A DNA stretch of 40,112 nucleotides from Weissella confusa. Lineage in GTDB: Bacteria; Bacillota; Bacilli; Lactobacillales; Lactobacillaceae. The notes beneath the pieces were generated by a model, which did no database searches, was not told the origin of the DNA, and was given only the letters and a program-made list of their open reading frames with translations. Location of the stretch: positions 1 through 40,112 of the forward strand of contig NZ_PVSN01000005.1 in NCBI RefSeq assembly GCF_004766315.1. The letters are read 5' to 3'. Of the stretch, positions 24,070 to 32,639 are shown one piece after another (the stretch's first letter is position 1; each line of letters opens with the position of its first letter). Made by a program: the position numbers and the translations under genes.

Positions 24070-25170
24070 ATGATTGAAATGTGGAACGAAGAAAAGATTC
24101 GTGAGTTCCGTGCGACACTGCTTGATTGGTATGACGAAGCGGGTCGAGCTGACTTGCCATGGCGTGAAAACCAAGATCCGTATCGTGTCTGGGTATCAGA
24201 AATTATGTTGCAACAAACACAGGTGCAAACCGTCATTCCGTATTTCAATCGGTTCATGACCATGTTTCCAACGCTGAATGATTTGGCGGCAGCGCCCGAA
24301 CAAGATTTATTGAAGGCGTGGGAGGGTCTCGGCTATTATTCGCGTGTGCGCAACATGCAAAAAGCAGCGATTCAAGTGCGTGATGATTACAACGGTGTTT
24401 GGCCGAATACAATGGCCGAACTTGAAAATCTAACGGGTATCGGACCGTATACAGCCGCTGCTATCGCTAGCATTTCCTTTAAGGAACCGGTGCCAGCTAT
24501 CGATGGGAATGCCTTCCGCGTGTTTGCCCGTCTTTTCAAGATTGATGCCGATATTGCACAGCCGAAGACACGCAAGGTGTTTTTTGACTTAGGCCTGCAG
24601 TTGATTGACCCAGAGCGTCCAGGTGATTTTAATCAAGCGATTATGGACTTGGGATCATCTTATATGAGTGCTAAGAATTATGATTCTGAACACTCACCGG
24701 TCAGGCAATTTAACGCTGCTTATGCAGATGGCACTGAAGATTTTTATCCAGTGAAGTCAAAGGCACCTAAGCCCAAGCCGATCACCTACTTTGCGGTGGC
24801 TGTGCATTCGCCAGCTGGCTATCTTTGGGAACAACGGCCAACGACTGGTTTGCTGGCCGATTTTTGGACAATGCCACTCTATGCGCTAACCGATTTCGTT
24901 ACGGACCCAGATGCTGAGTGGTCGGAAGATGAAATGATTGCAGCTACTGAGAAGCGTTTGTTGGCTGATTATGGTGTCGCGGCTAAGTTGGCTAAAATGG
25001 GTGGCCGACCAGTGACGCACGTGTACACCCACCAAAAATGGACGGTGACTGTGTTGACGGCCGAAGTTGATGCAACGACGCTCCAACGCGGAACGTGGCG
25101 TGAATTTGACGCATTAACACGTGATCCACAACCAAAAATTCAAGAGAAAATTTGGAAACGATTGAATTAA
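24070..25170 (+). CDS. mutY: A/G-specific adenine glycosylase MutY, clusterless type
   Basis: 366 residues. It removes adenine mispaired with 8-oxoguanine. Catalytic glutamate E44 in VWVSEIMLQQTQV, helix-hairpin-helix ENLTGIGPYTAAAIASI, catalytic aspartate D145 in PAIDGNAFRVFARLF, and a C-terminal NUDIX-like 8-oxoG recognition domain from about 235 (ITYFAVAVHSPAGYLWEQRP). The four cysteines that ligate the 4Fe-4S cluster are absent: where they should be the sequence reads GSSYMSAKNYDSEHSPVRQF, and the whole protein contains no cysteine. Clusterless MutY proteins are known in some LAB. GAGGACGAG precedes ATG 24070. Confidence 0.92.
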   Translation: MIEMWNEEKIREFRATLLDWYDEAGRADLPWRENQDPYRVWVSEIMLQQTQVQTVIPYFNRFMTMFPTLNDLAAAPEQDLLKAWEGLGYYSRVRNMQKAAIQVRDDYNGVWPNTMAELENLTGIGPYTAAAIASISFKEPVPAIDGNAFRVFARLFKIDADIAQPKTRKVFFDLGLQLIDPERPGDFNQAIMDLGSSYMSAKNYDSEHSPVRQFNAAYADGTEDFYPVKSKAPKPKPITYFAVAVHSPAGYLWEQRPTTGLLADFWTMPLYALTDFVTDPDAEWSEDEMIAATEKRLLADYGVAAKLAKMGGRPVTHVYTHQKWTVTVLTAEVDATTLQRGTWREFDALTRDPQPKIQEKIWKRLN

Positions 25171-25247
25171 TATGCAATATTATGCAGTCGTGATGTATGG
25201 TATTATCTAATACACAGACTCACAAATGGAACACGGGGAATATAGAC

Positions 25248-26165
25248 ATGACACACAAAATCTTGCTGGATATGGATCCAGGAATTGATGATGCAGCAGC
25301 GATTTCAATTGCTTTGACCGATGACCAATTCGATGTAAAACTTTTGACGACGGTTGCTGGTAACGTCAGTGCTGATAAGACGACGCTTAACGCCTTGAAG
25401 TTGGTCGAGTTTTTCGGTGTGCAAGATAAGGTGCCGGTTGCAACTGGGGCGCAAATGCCTTTGTTGAAGCACTATGAAGACGCATCTCACGTACACGGTG
25501 CGTCAGGAATGCCTGGTTGGGACTTTGCGCCCGTTACGACGAAGCCATTGGCACAACACGCGGTTGAAGCAATGCGTGATACGTTGCTTGCCAGTGATGA
25601 AAAGCTAACTCTTGTGGCGACAGGTGCATTTACTAACGTGGCGCACTTGTTCCGTATGTATCCTGAAACGAAGGCTAAGATTGAACGTTTGGTTGTTATG
25701 GGTGGCTCACTATCAGGCGGTAACATGTCTAGTGTGGCGGAATTTAATATTTATACAGATCCACACGCTGCAAAAATCGTGTTTGAAGCTGGATTGCCAA
25801 TTGTAATGGTTGGTCTTGATGTGACAATGAAGGCGTTGCTTTCACACGAAAATATTCAAAAGCTTGGCACACTCAATGAAGCTGGGGCTATGCTACAAGC
25901 GTTGTTGGGTAATTATGCAGACGATGAAATTGATGGGAAGCCAATGCACGATGTGAACACATTGTTCTATTTGGCACACCCAGAGTACTTTGAATTGACT
26001 GACTATTGGGTTGATGTTGTAACTGAAGGTCCCGCAATGGGTGGGACAATTGCTGACATTTTGCGCACGTCACACGACGGTCAAACAAATGTTTCAGTGG
26101 CCACAGACATTGATGTAGCAGCGTTTAACGAATGGTTCATGTCAGAAATCGCTCGAATTAAGTAA
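25248..26165 (+). CDS. ribonucleoside (inosine/uridine-preferring) hydrolase
   Basis: 305 residues from ATG 25248 (ACGGGGAA upstream); the frame is open from 25197 but without support. It cleaves nucleosides to base and ribose for salvage. The calcium-binding signature ILLDMDPGIDDAAAISIAL is at the N-terminus, with VAGNVSADKTTLNALKL, VATGAFTNVAHLF, VVMGGSLSGGNMSSVAEFNIYTDPHAAKIVF and MHDVNTLFYL. The preferred base cannot be decided from sequence. Its terminator contains the parS site. Confidence 0.9.
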   Translation: MTHKILLDMDPGIDDAAAISIALTDDQFDVKLLTTVAGNVSADKTTLNALKLVEFFGVQDKVPVATGAQMPLLKHYEDASHVHGASGMPGWDFAPVTTKPLAQHAVEAMRDTLLASDEKLTLVATGAFTNVAHLFRMYPETKAKIERLVVMGGSLSGGNMSSVAEFNIYTDPHAAKIVFEAGLPIVMVGLDVTMKALLSHENIQKLGTLNEAGAMLQALLGNYADDEIDGKPMHDVNTLFYLAHPEYFELTDYWVDVVTEGPAMGGTIADILRTSHDGQTNVSVATDIDVAAFNEWFMSEIARIK

Positions 26166-26167
26166 TG

Positions 26168-26210
26168 AAACAAGGTGTTGTGTTCCACGTGAAACATAAC
26201 ACCTTGTTTT
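26168..26210 (+). terminator. terminator hairpin enclosing parS
   Basis: AAACAAGGTGTT pairs with AACACCTTGTTT (12 bp) and is followed by TTTTG; the inner part of the hairpin is the parS sequence, itself palindromic. Confidence 0.85.
26181..26196. other. parS centromere site (ParB binding)
   Basis: TGTTCCACGTGAAACA is identical to the 16-bp parS consensus of Bacillus subtilis Spo0J/ParB. It lies 1.6 kb upstream of parB and about 100 bp upstream of rsmG, the usual neighbourhood of parS in firmicutes. Confidence 0.95.
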
Positions 26211-26234
26211 GTTTTCTTGAACTCCTTGGAACTA

Positions 26235-26263
26235 TTGATTAGACGGGCATTTTGCGGTATTCT
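26235..26263 (+). promoter_or_regulatory. putative promoter of rsmG-parAB unit
   Basis: TTGATT, 17-base spacer, TATTCT, ending 31 bases before the rsmG start codon and 39 bases downstream of parS, so ParB spreading could influence it. Confidence 0.5.
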
Positions 26264-26294
26264 TTTATTATTGGAATCAGTTTGGAGAATGGTG

Positions 26295-27014
26295 ATGAAT
26301 CCTGAAGAATTTGCGGCGGCATTACGCGAGCATAATGTTGAATTGAATGCACAACAACTAGCGCAATATCAGCAATACTACGAGCGTTTAGTTGCGGTGA
26401 ATGAACACATGAACCTAACGGCAATTACTGAACGTGATGAAGTGTACTTGAAGCACTTCTACGACTCTTTGACGTTGGCCTGGGCATATCCAGAATTACA
26501 GACAGAAGAGTTGCACATGATTGACGTTGGCGCTGGGGCAGGGTTCCCATCATTGCCATTGAAGATCGCATTCCCACAATTGCAAATCACGATTATTGAT
26601 GCTTTGAACAAGCGCATCAACTTCTTGCGTGATTTGGTTAAGGAATTGGGCTTGGAAGGTGTGACTGTTGAACACGCCCGCGCCGAAGAGTTTGGTAACA
26701 AGACGGCGCCAGCTCGTGAGCAATATGATGTTGCGACGGCCCGTGCCTTGGCTCGTTTGAATGTCTTGGGGGAGTTGACGTTGCCATTCGTTAAGGTTGG
26801 TGGCGTGTTGTTGGCCATGAAGGGTAGTGCAGCCGATGAAGAATTGGCAGAAGCTAAGAAGGCCATCACAACTTTGGGGGCTGAGATTGGCGACCAAATT
26901 GACGTGAGCCTACCAAATGGTGACCCACGTTCAGTTATCGTGATCAAGAAAGTAAAGAACACACCTAAAAAGTATCCGCGCAAGCCTGGAGATCCAGTGC
27001 GCAAGCCGTTGTAG
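26295..27014 (+). CDS. rsmG: 16S rRNA (guanine-527-N7) methyltransferase RsmG
   Basis: 239 residues from ATG 26295; GGAG is seven bases upstream, whereas the ATG at 26289 is too close. It methylates G527 of 16S rRNA; loss gives low-level streptomycin resistance. Motifs: NLTAITERDEVYLKHFYDSL, the SAM motif MIDVGAGAGFPSLPLKIAFPQLQITIIDALNKRINFL, ARAEEFG, DVATARALARL and the lysine/arginine-rich tail NTPKKYPRKPGDPVRKPL. First gene of a run of nine closely spaced plus-strand genes. Confidence 0.95.
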   Translation: MNPEEFAAALREHNVELNAQQLAQYQQYYERLVAVNEHMNLTAITERDEVYLKHFYDSLTLAWAYPELQTEELHMIDVGAGAGFPSLPLKIAFPQLQITIIDALNKRINFLRDLVKELGLEGVTVEHARAEEFGNKTAPAREQYDVATARALARLNVLGELTLPFVKVGGVLLAMKGSAADEELAEAKKAITTLGAEIGDQIDVSLPNGDPRSVIVIKKVKNTPKKYPRKPGDPVRKPL

Positions 27015-27027
27015 AAAGGGGAGAACA

Positions 27028-27798
27028 ATGGGACACATTATTGCATTAGCTAACCAAAAGGGTGGTGTCGGTAAGACGACCACAACGGTTAACTTGGGCG
27101 CATCCCTAGCATCCCTAGGTAAGAAAGTGTTGTTGATTGACACTGATGCACAAGGAAACGCCACATCAGGTTCAGGCGTGCAAAAGTCAAGCATCGAACG
27201 TGATGTGTATGACGTTTTGGTTCACGACGTGCCATTGGCTGACGTGATTATGCCAACGTCACACGAAGGCATGGACATTGTGCCAGCTACGATTCGCTTG
27301 GCCGGTGCTGAACTAGAATTGGCACCAGCAATGGCGCGTGAATTGCGTTTGAAGAATGCCTTGGAAGGTGTTCGTGAGAAGTACGACTACATCCTAATTG
27401 ACAATCCACCTTCACTTGGATTGGTAACGATTAACACGTTCTCAGCAGCGGACTCAATTTTGATTCCGGTGCAAGCTGAATACTACGCCCTTGAAGGTTT
27501 GGGACAGTTGATGAACAACATGAAGTTGGTGAAGCAACACTTCAATCCTGACTTGGAAGTTGAGGGTGTGTTGATGACGATGGTTGATCCACGTACTAAC
27601 TTGTCATCAGATGTTATTCAAAACGTGCGTGAGTACTTCGGTAGCGATGTTTACGACACGGTCATTCCACGCAACGTGCGCTTGTCAGAAGCGCCTTCAC
27701 GTGGTTTGGCAATCATTGACTATGATTCAAAGTCAAAGGGAGCCGAAGTTTATATGGACTTGGCAAAGGAGGTCTTGGTAGCTCATGGCGAACACTAA
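27028..27798 (+). CDS. parA: ParA/Soj chromosome partitioning ATPase
   Basis: 256 residues, the size of Soj. Deviant Walker A IALANQKGGVGKTTTTVNLG (about 4-23) with the signature lysine, switch DTDAQGNATSG, Walker B-like DYILIDNPPSLGLVT, and the C-terminal Soj pattern ETDFAs-like VIPRNVRLSEAPSRGLAIIDYDSKSKGAEVYMDLAKEV. It drives origin segregation with ParB and can regulate DnaA. The start codon follows AAAGGGGAGAACA, 13 bases after rsmG, and its end overlaps parB by 14 bases. Confidence 0.95.
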   Translation: MGHIIALANQKGGVGKTTTTVNLGASLASLGKKVLLIDTDAQGNATSGSGVQKSSIERDVYDVLVHDVPLADVIMPTSHEGMDIVPATIRLAGAELELAPAMARELRLKNALEGVREKYDYILIDNPPSLGLVTINTFSAADSILIPVQAEYYALEGLGQLMNNMKLVKQHFNPDLEVEGVLMTMVDPRTNLSSDVIQNVREYFGSDVYDTVIPRNVRLSEAPSRGLAIIDYDSKSKGAEVYMDLAKEVLVAHGEH

Positions 27799-28693
27799 GA
27801 AGTCAGGTTTGGGTGGCCTTGGTGGCAACGGTGGCGGTCTAGGCGCTTTGTTTGCTGAGCAAGGTCTTGATACAGAAATTGCAACAACTGATACGGTTCG
27901 TGATATCGCAATCGAGAAGATTGTGGCGAACCCATTCCAACCACGTCATGTCTTTGATCAAGATGCTTTGCAAGATTTGGCAGTATCAATCAAGGAAAAC
28001 GGCGTGTTGCAACCAGTGATTGTGCGTCACAACCCTAAGGACAACACGCAATACGAGTTGTTGGCCGGTGAGCGTCGTTGGCGTGCGTCACAATTGGCTG
28101 GCAAGAAGGATGTGCCGGCGATTGTTCGTAGGTTAGACGACGAGCAAATGATGCAAGCCGCTATCTTGGAAAACTTGCAACGTGAAGACTTGACGCCTCT
28201 TGAAGAGGCCCAAGCTTACCGCGACATGATGGATGCGTTGAAGTTGACGCAAGAACAAGTGGCTAAGCGTTTGGGTAAGGCCCGTTCAGCCGTGGCTAAC
28301 TTCCTTCGTCTGCTTAACTTGCCTGACGAAGTGAAGGATATGTTGCAAGCTGGTCAACTATCAATGGGACAAGCGCGTACGTTGCTTGGATTGCGCAACA
28401 AGCGTCGCATTGTGCCGGTTGCCAAGCGTGCAATTGCAGAAAGCATGACGGTTCGTCAACTTGAACAATTGGTTAACAAGTTGAACGAACAAGCTGACAC
28501 TACTGGTAAGGGTAATGATGAGCCATCTGCTTATTTGAAGGCAACGACAGCTGCTTTGGAAGATAAGTTTGGAACGAAGGTCAACGTCACCCGTAATCGT
28601 AAGGGTGCTGGTAAAATTGAAATTGCATACTTGTCTGATGATGATTTGAACCGCATCTTTGATGTATTGGGCATTTCATTTGACGAGGAATAA
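27785..28693 (+). CDS. parB: ParB/Spo0J chromosome partitioning protein
   Basis: 302 residues. Glycine-rich N-terminus with the ParA-stimulating region, CTP-binding ParB/sulfiredoxin fold with NPFQPRHVFDQDALQDLAVSIKENGVLQPVIVR and YELLAGERRWRASQLAG (GERR box), helix-turn-helix LTQEQVAKRLGKARSAVANFLRLLNLPDEV, and the C-terminal dimer domain. It binds the parS site upstream and slides as a CTP clamp. Only one ParB-type gene lies here, with no separate noc between rsmG and parA. Confidence 0.95.
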   Translation: MANTKKSGLGGLGGNGGGLGALFAEQGLDTEIATTDTVRDIAIEKIVANPFQPRHVFDQDALQDLAVSIKENGVLQPVIVRHNPKDNTQYELLAGERRWRASQLAGKKDVPAIVRRLDDEQMMQAAILENLQREDLTPLEEAQAYRDMMDALKLTQEQVAKRLGKARSAVANFLRLLNLPDEVKDMLQAGQLSMGQARTLLGLRNKRRIVPVAKRAIAESMTVRQLEQLVNKLNEQADTTGKGNDEPSAYLKATTAALEDKFGTKVNVTRNRKGAGKIEIAYLSDDDLNRIFDVLGISFDEE

Positions 28694-28707
28694 TCTGGAG
28701 GTTGGTT

Positions 28708-28899
28708 ATGTACAACTTGCATGATGTAGTTGAGATGAAGAAGCCACACGCGTGTGGTGCGAATGAATGGGAAATCAACCGTATTGGTGCGGACATTAAG
28801 TTGACGTGCCAAGGTTGTGGTCACCAAGTAATGATGACGCGTCATGATTTCGATAAGCGTTTGAAGCGTATTTTGCGTTCAGCGTCAGAACAAGATTAA
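28708..28899 (+). CDS. DUF951 domain-containing protein
   Basis: 63 residues from ATG 28708 (GGAGG six bases upstream). MYNLHDVVEMKKPHACGANEWEINRIGADIKLTCQGCGHQVMMTRHDFDKRLKRIL is the DUF951 pattern with conserved H-x-C-G and C-x-x-C-G, a likely zinc-binding pair. It is regularly found between parB and ychF in Lactobacillales; function unknown. Confidence 0.9.
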   Translation: MYNLHDVVEMKKPHACGANEWEINRIGADIKLTCQGCGHQVMMTRHDFDKRLKRILRSASEQD

Positions 28900-28920
28900 T
28901 AGAGAGATAGGTATTTAAAA

Positions 28921-30024
28921 ATGGCTCTTACAGCAGGAATCGTTGGTTTGCCAAACGTTGGTAAGTCAACTTTGTTTAACGCAATTACTAAGGCGGGTGC
29001 CGAAATGGCTAACTACCCATTTGCCACGATTGAACCAAACGTGGGAATGGTTGAAGTGCCAGATGATCGTTTGGCCCGTATTCAAGAATTGGTGCCAGCT
29101 GACAAGATCGTGCCAACGACCTTCGAATTTACTGACATTGCCGGTATCGTTAAGGGTGCCTCAAAGGGTGAAGGATTGGGAAACAAGTTCCTTGAAAACA
29201 TCCGTCAAGTAAACGCCATCGTGCACGTGGTTCGTGCCTTTGACGATGATGACATCACTCACATTAACGGTAAGGTTGACCCAATTGATGACATCAACAC
29301 AATCAACTTGGAGTTGGTTTTGGCCGACTTGGAAGCCGTTGAAAAGCGTTATGCAACAACGGAAAAGAAGGCTAAGCAAGCTAAGGATAAGGATGCAGCT
29401 GCAGAATTTGAAGTACTTGCTAAGTTGAAGCCAGTTTTGGAAGAAGGAAAGCCTGCTCGTTCAATTGAGTGGAACGAAGATGAGCAAAAGATCGTTCGTG
29501 GCTTCTTCTTGTTGACGTCAAAGCCAGTTTTGTACGTGGCTAACGTTGCGGAAGATGACATGGCTGATCCAGAAGCATCAAAGTACTTCCAACAAATCAA
29601 GGAATACGCTGCAGCCGAAAACGCTGATGTTATCGGAATTTCAGCCCGTGCCGAAGAAGAATTGGCCGGTATGGATGATGAAGACAAGGCTGAATTGATG
29701 GAATTGCAAGGTATCACGGAACCAGGTTTGAACCGTTTGATTCGTTCAGCCTACCACTTGTTGGACTTGCGTACGTTCTTTACCGCTGGTGGTAAGGAAA
29801 CGCGTGCTTGGACGTTCCGTGCAGGTATGAAGGCACCACAGGTTGCCGGTGTTATCCACTCAGACTTTGAGCGTGGATTTATCCGTGCTGAAACGGTTGC
29901 CTTTGCTGATTTGGACGAATACGGTTCAATGAAGGCAGTTAAGGAAGCTGGACGTCGTCGTTCAGAAGGTAAGGAGTATGTTGTTCAAGACGGTGATATC
30001 ATCGAATTCTTGTTCAACGTTTAA
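28921..30024 (+). CDS. ychF: redox-regulated ATPase YchF (OBG-family)
   Basis: 367 residues, as in YchF. P-loop GIVGLPNVGKSTLFNAITKA, switch FPFATIEPN-like NYPFATIEPNVGMVEVPD, G3 FTDIAGIVKGASKGEGLGNKFL, coiled-coil insertion about 125-170, and the C-terminal TGS domain with TFFTAGGKETRAWTFRAGMKAPQVAGVIHSDFERGFIRAE. It prefers ATP over GTP and interacts with ribosomes, acting in stress and translation control. Highly biased codons, as for a highly expressed gene. Confidence 0.95.
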   Translation: MALTAGIVGLPNVGKSTLFNAITKAGAEMANYPFATIEPNVGMVEVPDDRLARIQELVPADKIVPTTFEFTDIAGIVKGASKGEGLGNKFLENIRQVNAIVHVVRAFDDDDITHINGKVDPIDDINTINLELVLADLEAVEKRYATTEKKAKQAKDKDAAAEFEVLAKLKPVLEEGKPARSIEWNEDEQKIVRGFFLLTSKPVLYVANVAEDDMADPEASKYFQQIKEYAAAENADVIGISARAEEELAGMDDEDKAELMELQGITEPGLNRLIRSAYHLLDLRTFFTAGGKETRAWTFRAGMKAPQVAGVIHSDFERGFIRAETVAFADLDEYGSMKAVKEAGRRRSEGKEYVVQDGDIIEFLFNV

Positions 30025-30036
30025 TCGGGGGAACTC

Positions 30037-30759
30037 ATGACAGAATCACAAGAACAAACGGTAACGCCTACGCTACCATCACGTGCCGACTTGGCCACGT
30101 CTGGTTTGACGAAGCGTAATCAAGATTTTATTTGGCAAATGGTACAACTTGTTGAAGGAGACGAAAGCAAGGCGGCCTTGATTGCTGAAGTTGGCGCAAA
30201 GTTGTTGGACGGTCAAAAGACTGGTACAACAGCACGTCAATTGTTTAACACACCTGCTGAAGCGTTGGGGCGCAAGGCAAACGCAACCGAAGCAACGCCA
30301 GCACCTGGCTATGCAACATACGGCTTCTGGCCATTGTTGGTTGATAACGCGATTGCCTTCTTCATGATGTTCAGCTTTATGTTTGGATTGACGTTGCTAT
30401 TTAGCAAGGCGTCACAAACTGGTAGCGCCGGTGCAGCCGGAATTACTTCATTGATTTTGACATCATTGTTGGGTGGATTCTTCTTCGCCGTTGTCACGAT
30501 GACGTTGGCACCAAAGAAGGATGGCTCAAAGACACCAGTGCTATTGAAGATTTTGGTTTCAGTCGGTGCCTTCGTCTTGTGGTTCTTGGCATATTTGGCC
30601 TTCAGCTACTTGCCAGCTGTTATCAACCCATTGTTGCCAGGTTGGTTGTACCTGGTGTTCGCCGTACTTGCCTTTATCGGCTTCCGCTTCTGGCGTGTTA
30701 AGACTGGTATCCAAGGTGGATTCCTTGGTGGTAGCACACGTCGTCCACAAACCAAGTAA
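30037..30759 (+). CDS. DUF1129 family membrane protein
   Basis: 240 residues. A soluble N-terminal part (about 1-95) containing LTKRNQDFIWQMVQLVEGDESKAALIAEVGAKLLDGQKTGTTARQLFNTPAEAL, the DUF1129 pattern, followed by four membrane segments (about 103-125, 136-158, 175-197, 202-222) and a basic tail. The gene follows ychF by 12 bases, as in many Lactobacillales. No biochemical function is known. Confidence 0.88.
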   Translation: MTESQEQTVTPTLPSRADLATSGLTKRNQDFIWQMVQLVEGDESKAALIAEVGAKLLDGQKTGTTARQLFNTPAEALGRKANATEATPAPGYATYGFWPLLVDNAIAFFMMFSFMFGLTLLFSKASQTGSAGAAGITSLILTSLLGGFFFAVVTMTLAPKKDGSKTPVLLKILVSVGAFVLWFLAYLAFSYLPAVINPLLPGWLYLVFAVLAFIGFRFWRVKTGIQGGFLGGSTRRPQTK

Positions 30760-30786
30760 GCAACTATAATCAGTGAGGATGAATCG

Positions 30787-31476
30787 ATGAAAATTTTGAT
30801 TGTTGATGATGATCACGAAATTGCTGAATTGCTTGAAATCTACGTGAAGAACGAAGGTTACGAGCCAGTTATTGCCAGCGATGGTAAGGAAGCAATGACG
30901 AAGATCCGTACGAACCCAGACATCGGTTTGGTAATTTTGGACATCATGATGCCTGAAATGAACGGTACGGAAGTGTTGAAGGAAGTTCGTAAGGACAATC
31001 CTGTGCCAATTTTGTTGTTGTCAGCCAAGTCTGGTGCAATGGACAAGATTCAAGGGTTGATTACGGGTGCTGACGACTACGTGACGAAGCCATTTAATCC
31101 ATTGGAAGTGATGGCACGTGTGCGTGCTTTGCTACGCCGTGCGCAAAACGGTATGGCGCAAGCAACGCCAGAAGTGCTTGATATCGGTCCTTTGACGATT
31201 AACAAGGACAGCCACGAGGTTAAGACGGCCGACGGTGTTGAAGTTAATTTGACGGCGTTGGAGTTTGGTATCTTGTATTTGTTGGCCTCACACCCAAACC
31301 GTGTGTTTAGTGCTGACGATATCTTCGAACGCGTTTGGCAACAAGAATCAGTTGTGTCTGCTAAGACGGTTATGGTGCACGTTTCACACTTGCGCGATAA
31401 GTTGGAAGCAGCAACTGGTGGCAACCAAGTTGTGCAAACCGTTTGGGGTGTTGGTTATAAGATTGAAGTGCTATAA
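30787..31476 (+). CDS. OmpR-family response regulator, VanR-like
   Basis: 229 residues. Receiver domain with KILIVDDDHEIAELLEIYVKNEGY, phospho-acceptor D52 in VILDIMMPEMNG, LLSAKSG and DDYVTKPFNPLEVMARVRALLRR; winged-helix domain with LTALEFGILYLLASHPNRVFSADDIFERVWQQESVVSAKTVMVHVSHLRDKL. The receiver most resembles VanR-type regulators. It is 31 bases from its kinase gene and in the same unit as a D,D-carboxypeptidase, suggesting a cell-wall signal (inference). Confidence 0.85.
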   Translation: MKILIVDDDHEIAELLEIYVKNEGYEPVIASDGKEAMTKIRTNPDIGLVILDIMMPEMNGTEVLKEVRKDNPVPILLLSAKSGAMDKIQGLITGADDYVTKPFNPLEVMARVRALLRRAQNGMAQATPEVLDIGPLTINKDSHEVKTADGVEVNLTALEFGILYLLASHPNRVFSADDIFERVWQQESVVSAKTVMVHVSHLRDKLEAATGGNQVVQTVWGVGYKIEVL

Positions 31477-31507
31477 GCACTGCGTTCTATAGAAAGAGGA
31501 AGTAGGG

Positions 31508-32635
31508 ATGAAACTTAGTGTACTGGATTGGCTGTTGTTAGTGGTCAAGGCAGTCGTTTCGGCCCTGCTTTTTGTGTTTACTGGCATTGGTATCCTATTA
31601 GCAATGCGCGCAACTTGGCGCACAGAGAATTGGTTACTTGAGATTCAAGCGATCTGGCGTCAAGATACGACATTGGCAGTTGTAGTCGCCATTGCGGTGA
31701 TTGCACTCTGGGGTGTGGTGGTTCATTTCTTTTATGAACAGATTGTTTTGACGCACCTAATTGATAGTGTTAGTGAGTTGGCGCCACGAGTGCGTGATGC
31801 TAACGCGACTGGATTGCCAGAGACGCGCATGAGCCGTCGCTTGCGTCCGCTCGCTACGAATGTGAATGGCGTGTTTGATGCCGCACAAAAAGCAATGGCC
31901 GAGGAACGTGAAATTGAGCGTTCTAAGGATGAAATGATTACGAACGTGTCGCACGATTTGCGTACGCCGTTGACGTCAATTCTGGGTTATTTGGGATTGA
32001 TTGTGAATGACGAACAGGGCAATTTATCACGTGCTGACATGACGAAATATGCCAAAACGGCTTTTGATAAAGCTGGGCAAATGAAGTCATTGGTTGAAGA
32101 TTTGTTTGATTATACGCAGGTTCGCCAAGTTGACTTTAAGTTGCGCTGGGCACCGCTTGATTTGGCGGCCATGTTGCAACAATTGGCGGTTAACTATGAG
32201 TTGGAAGCCAAGAATAAAGATGTGGTTGTTTCAGCGGTTACGAATCCGAAAAGCATTGAGATGGTTGGGGATCCGGATCGTTTGGCGCGTGTCTTTATGA
32301 ATTTGATTAGCAACGCCTTGAAGTATGGGGATGGCGCAACGTTTGTGCGTTTGTCAGCCAAGACAATTCCAGCTGAGAACGTTGCTGAGATTCGCGTGAC
32401 GAACAACGGTGAGAAGATTCCAGAAGAATCAATTAAGCGTTTGTTTGATCGCTTTTACCGCGTTGAAAGCTCACGTAACACCAAGACTGGTGGGACTGGC
32501 CTTGGACTAGCAATCGTGAACGGCGTGATTGAAGCGCACGGTGGTACGGTGCGAGTTGAATCGAACGATGATTTGACAAGTTTTATTATTCGACTACCAT
32601 TACAACCAGAGGGACTTGAAGGCGAAGGAGCGTAA
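31508..32635 (+). CDS. sensor histidine kinase, VanS-like
   Basis: 375 residues. Two membrane segments (about 8-35 and 57-80) separated by a short external loop of only about 22 residues, so it probably senses within or near the membrane. Kinase core: H-box MITNVSHDLRTPLTSILGYLGLI with H149, N-box NLISNALKYGDGA, G-boxes RVTNNGEKIPEESIKRLFDRFYRVESSRNTKTGGTGLGLAIVNGV. The core resembles VanS. GAAAGAGGAAGTAGGG precedes the ATG. The carboxypeptidase gene starts 4 bases after its stop. Confidence 0.85.
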   Translation: MKLSVLDWLLLVVKAVVSALLFVFTGIGILLAMRATWRTENWLLEIQAIWRQDTTLAVVVAIAVIALWGVVVHFFYEQIVLTHLIDSVSELAPRVRDANATGLPETRMSRRLRPLATNVNGVFDAAQKAMAEEREIERSKDEMITNVSHDLRTPLTSILGYLGLIVNDEQGNLSRADMTKYAKTAFDKAGQMKSLVEDLFDYTQVRQVDFKLRWAPLDLAAMLQQLAVNYELEAKNKDVVVSAVTNPKSIEMVGDPDRLARVFMNLISNALKYGDGATFVRLSAKTIPAENVAEIRVTNNGEKIPEESIKRLFDRFYRVESSRNTKTGGTGLGLAIVNGVIEAHGGTVRVESNDDLTSFIIRLPLQPEGLEGEGA

Positions 32636-32639
32636 TGTG

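Noticed and set aside
24070-25170. MutY deficiency as the cause of the nonsense mutations
   Set aside because: Loss of MutY raises G:C to T:A transversions, whereas the likely changes are G:C to A:T transitions; also the MutY catalytic residues are intact.
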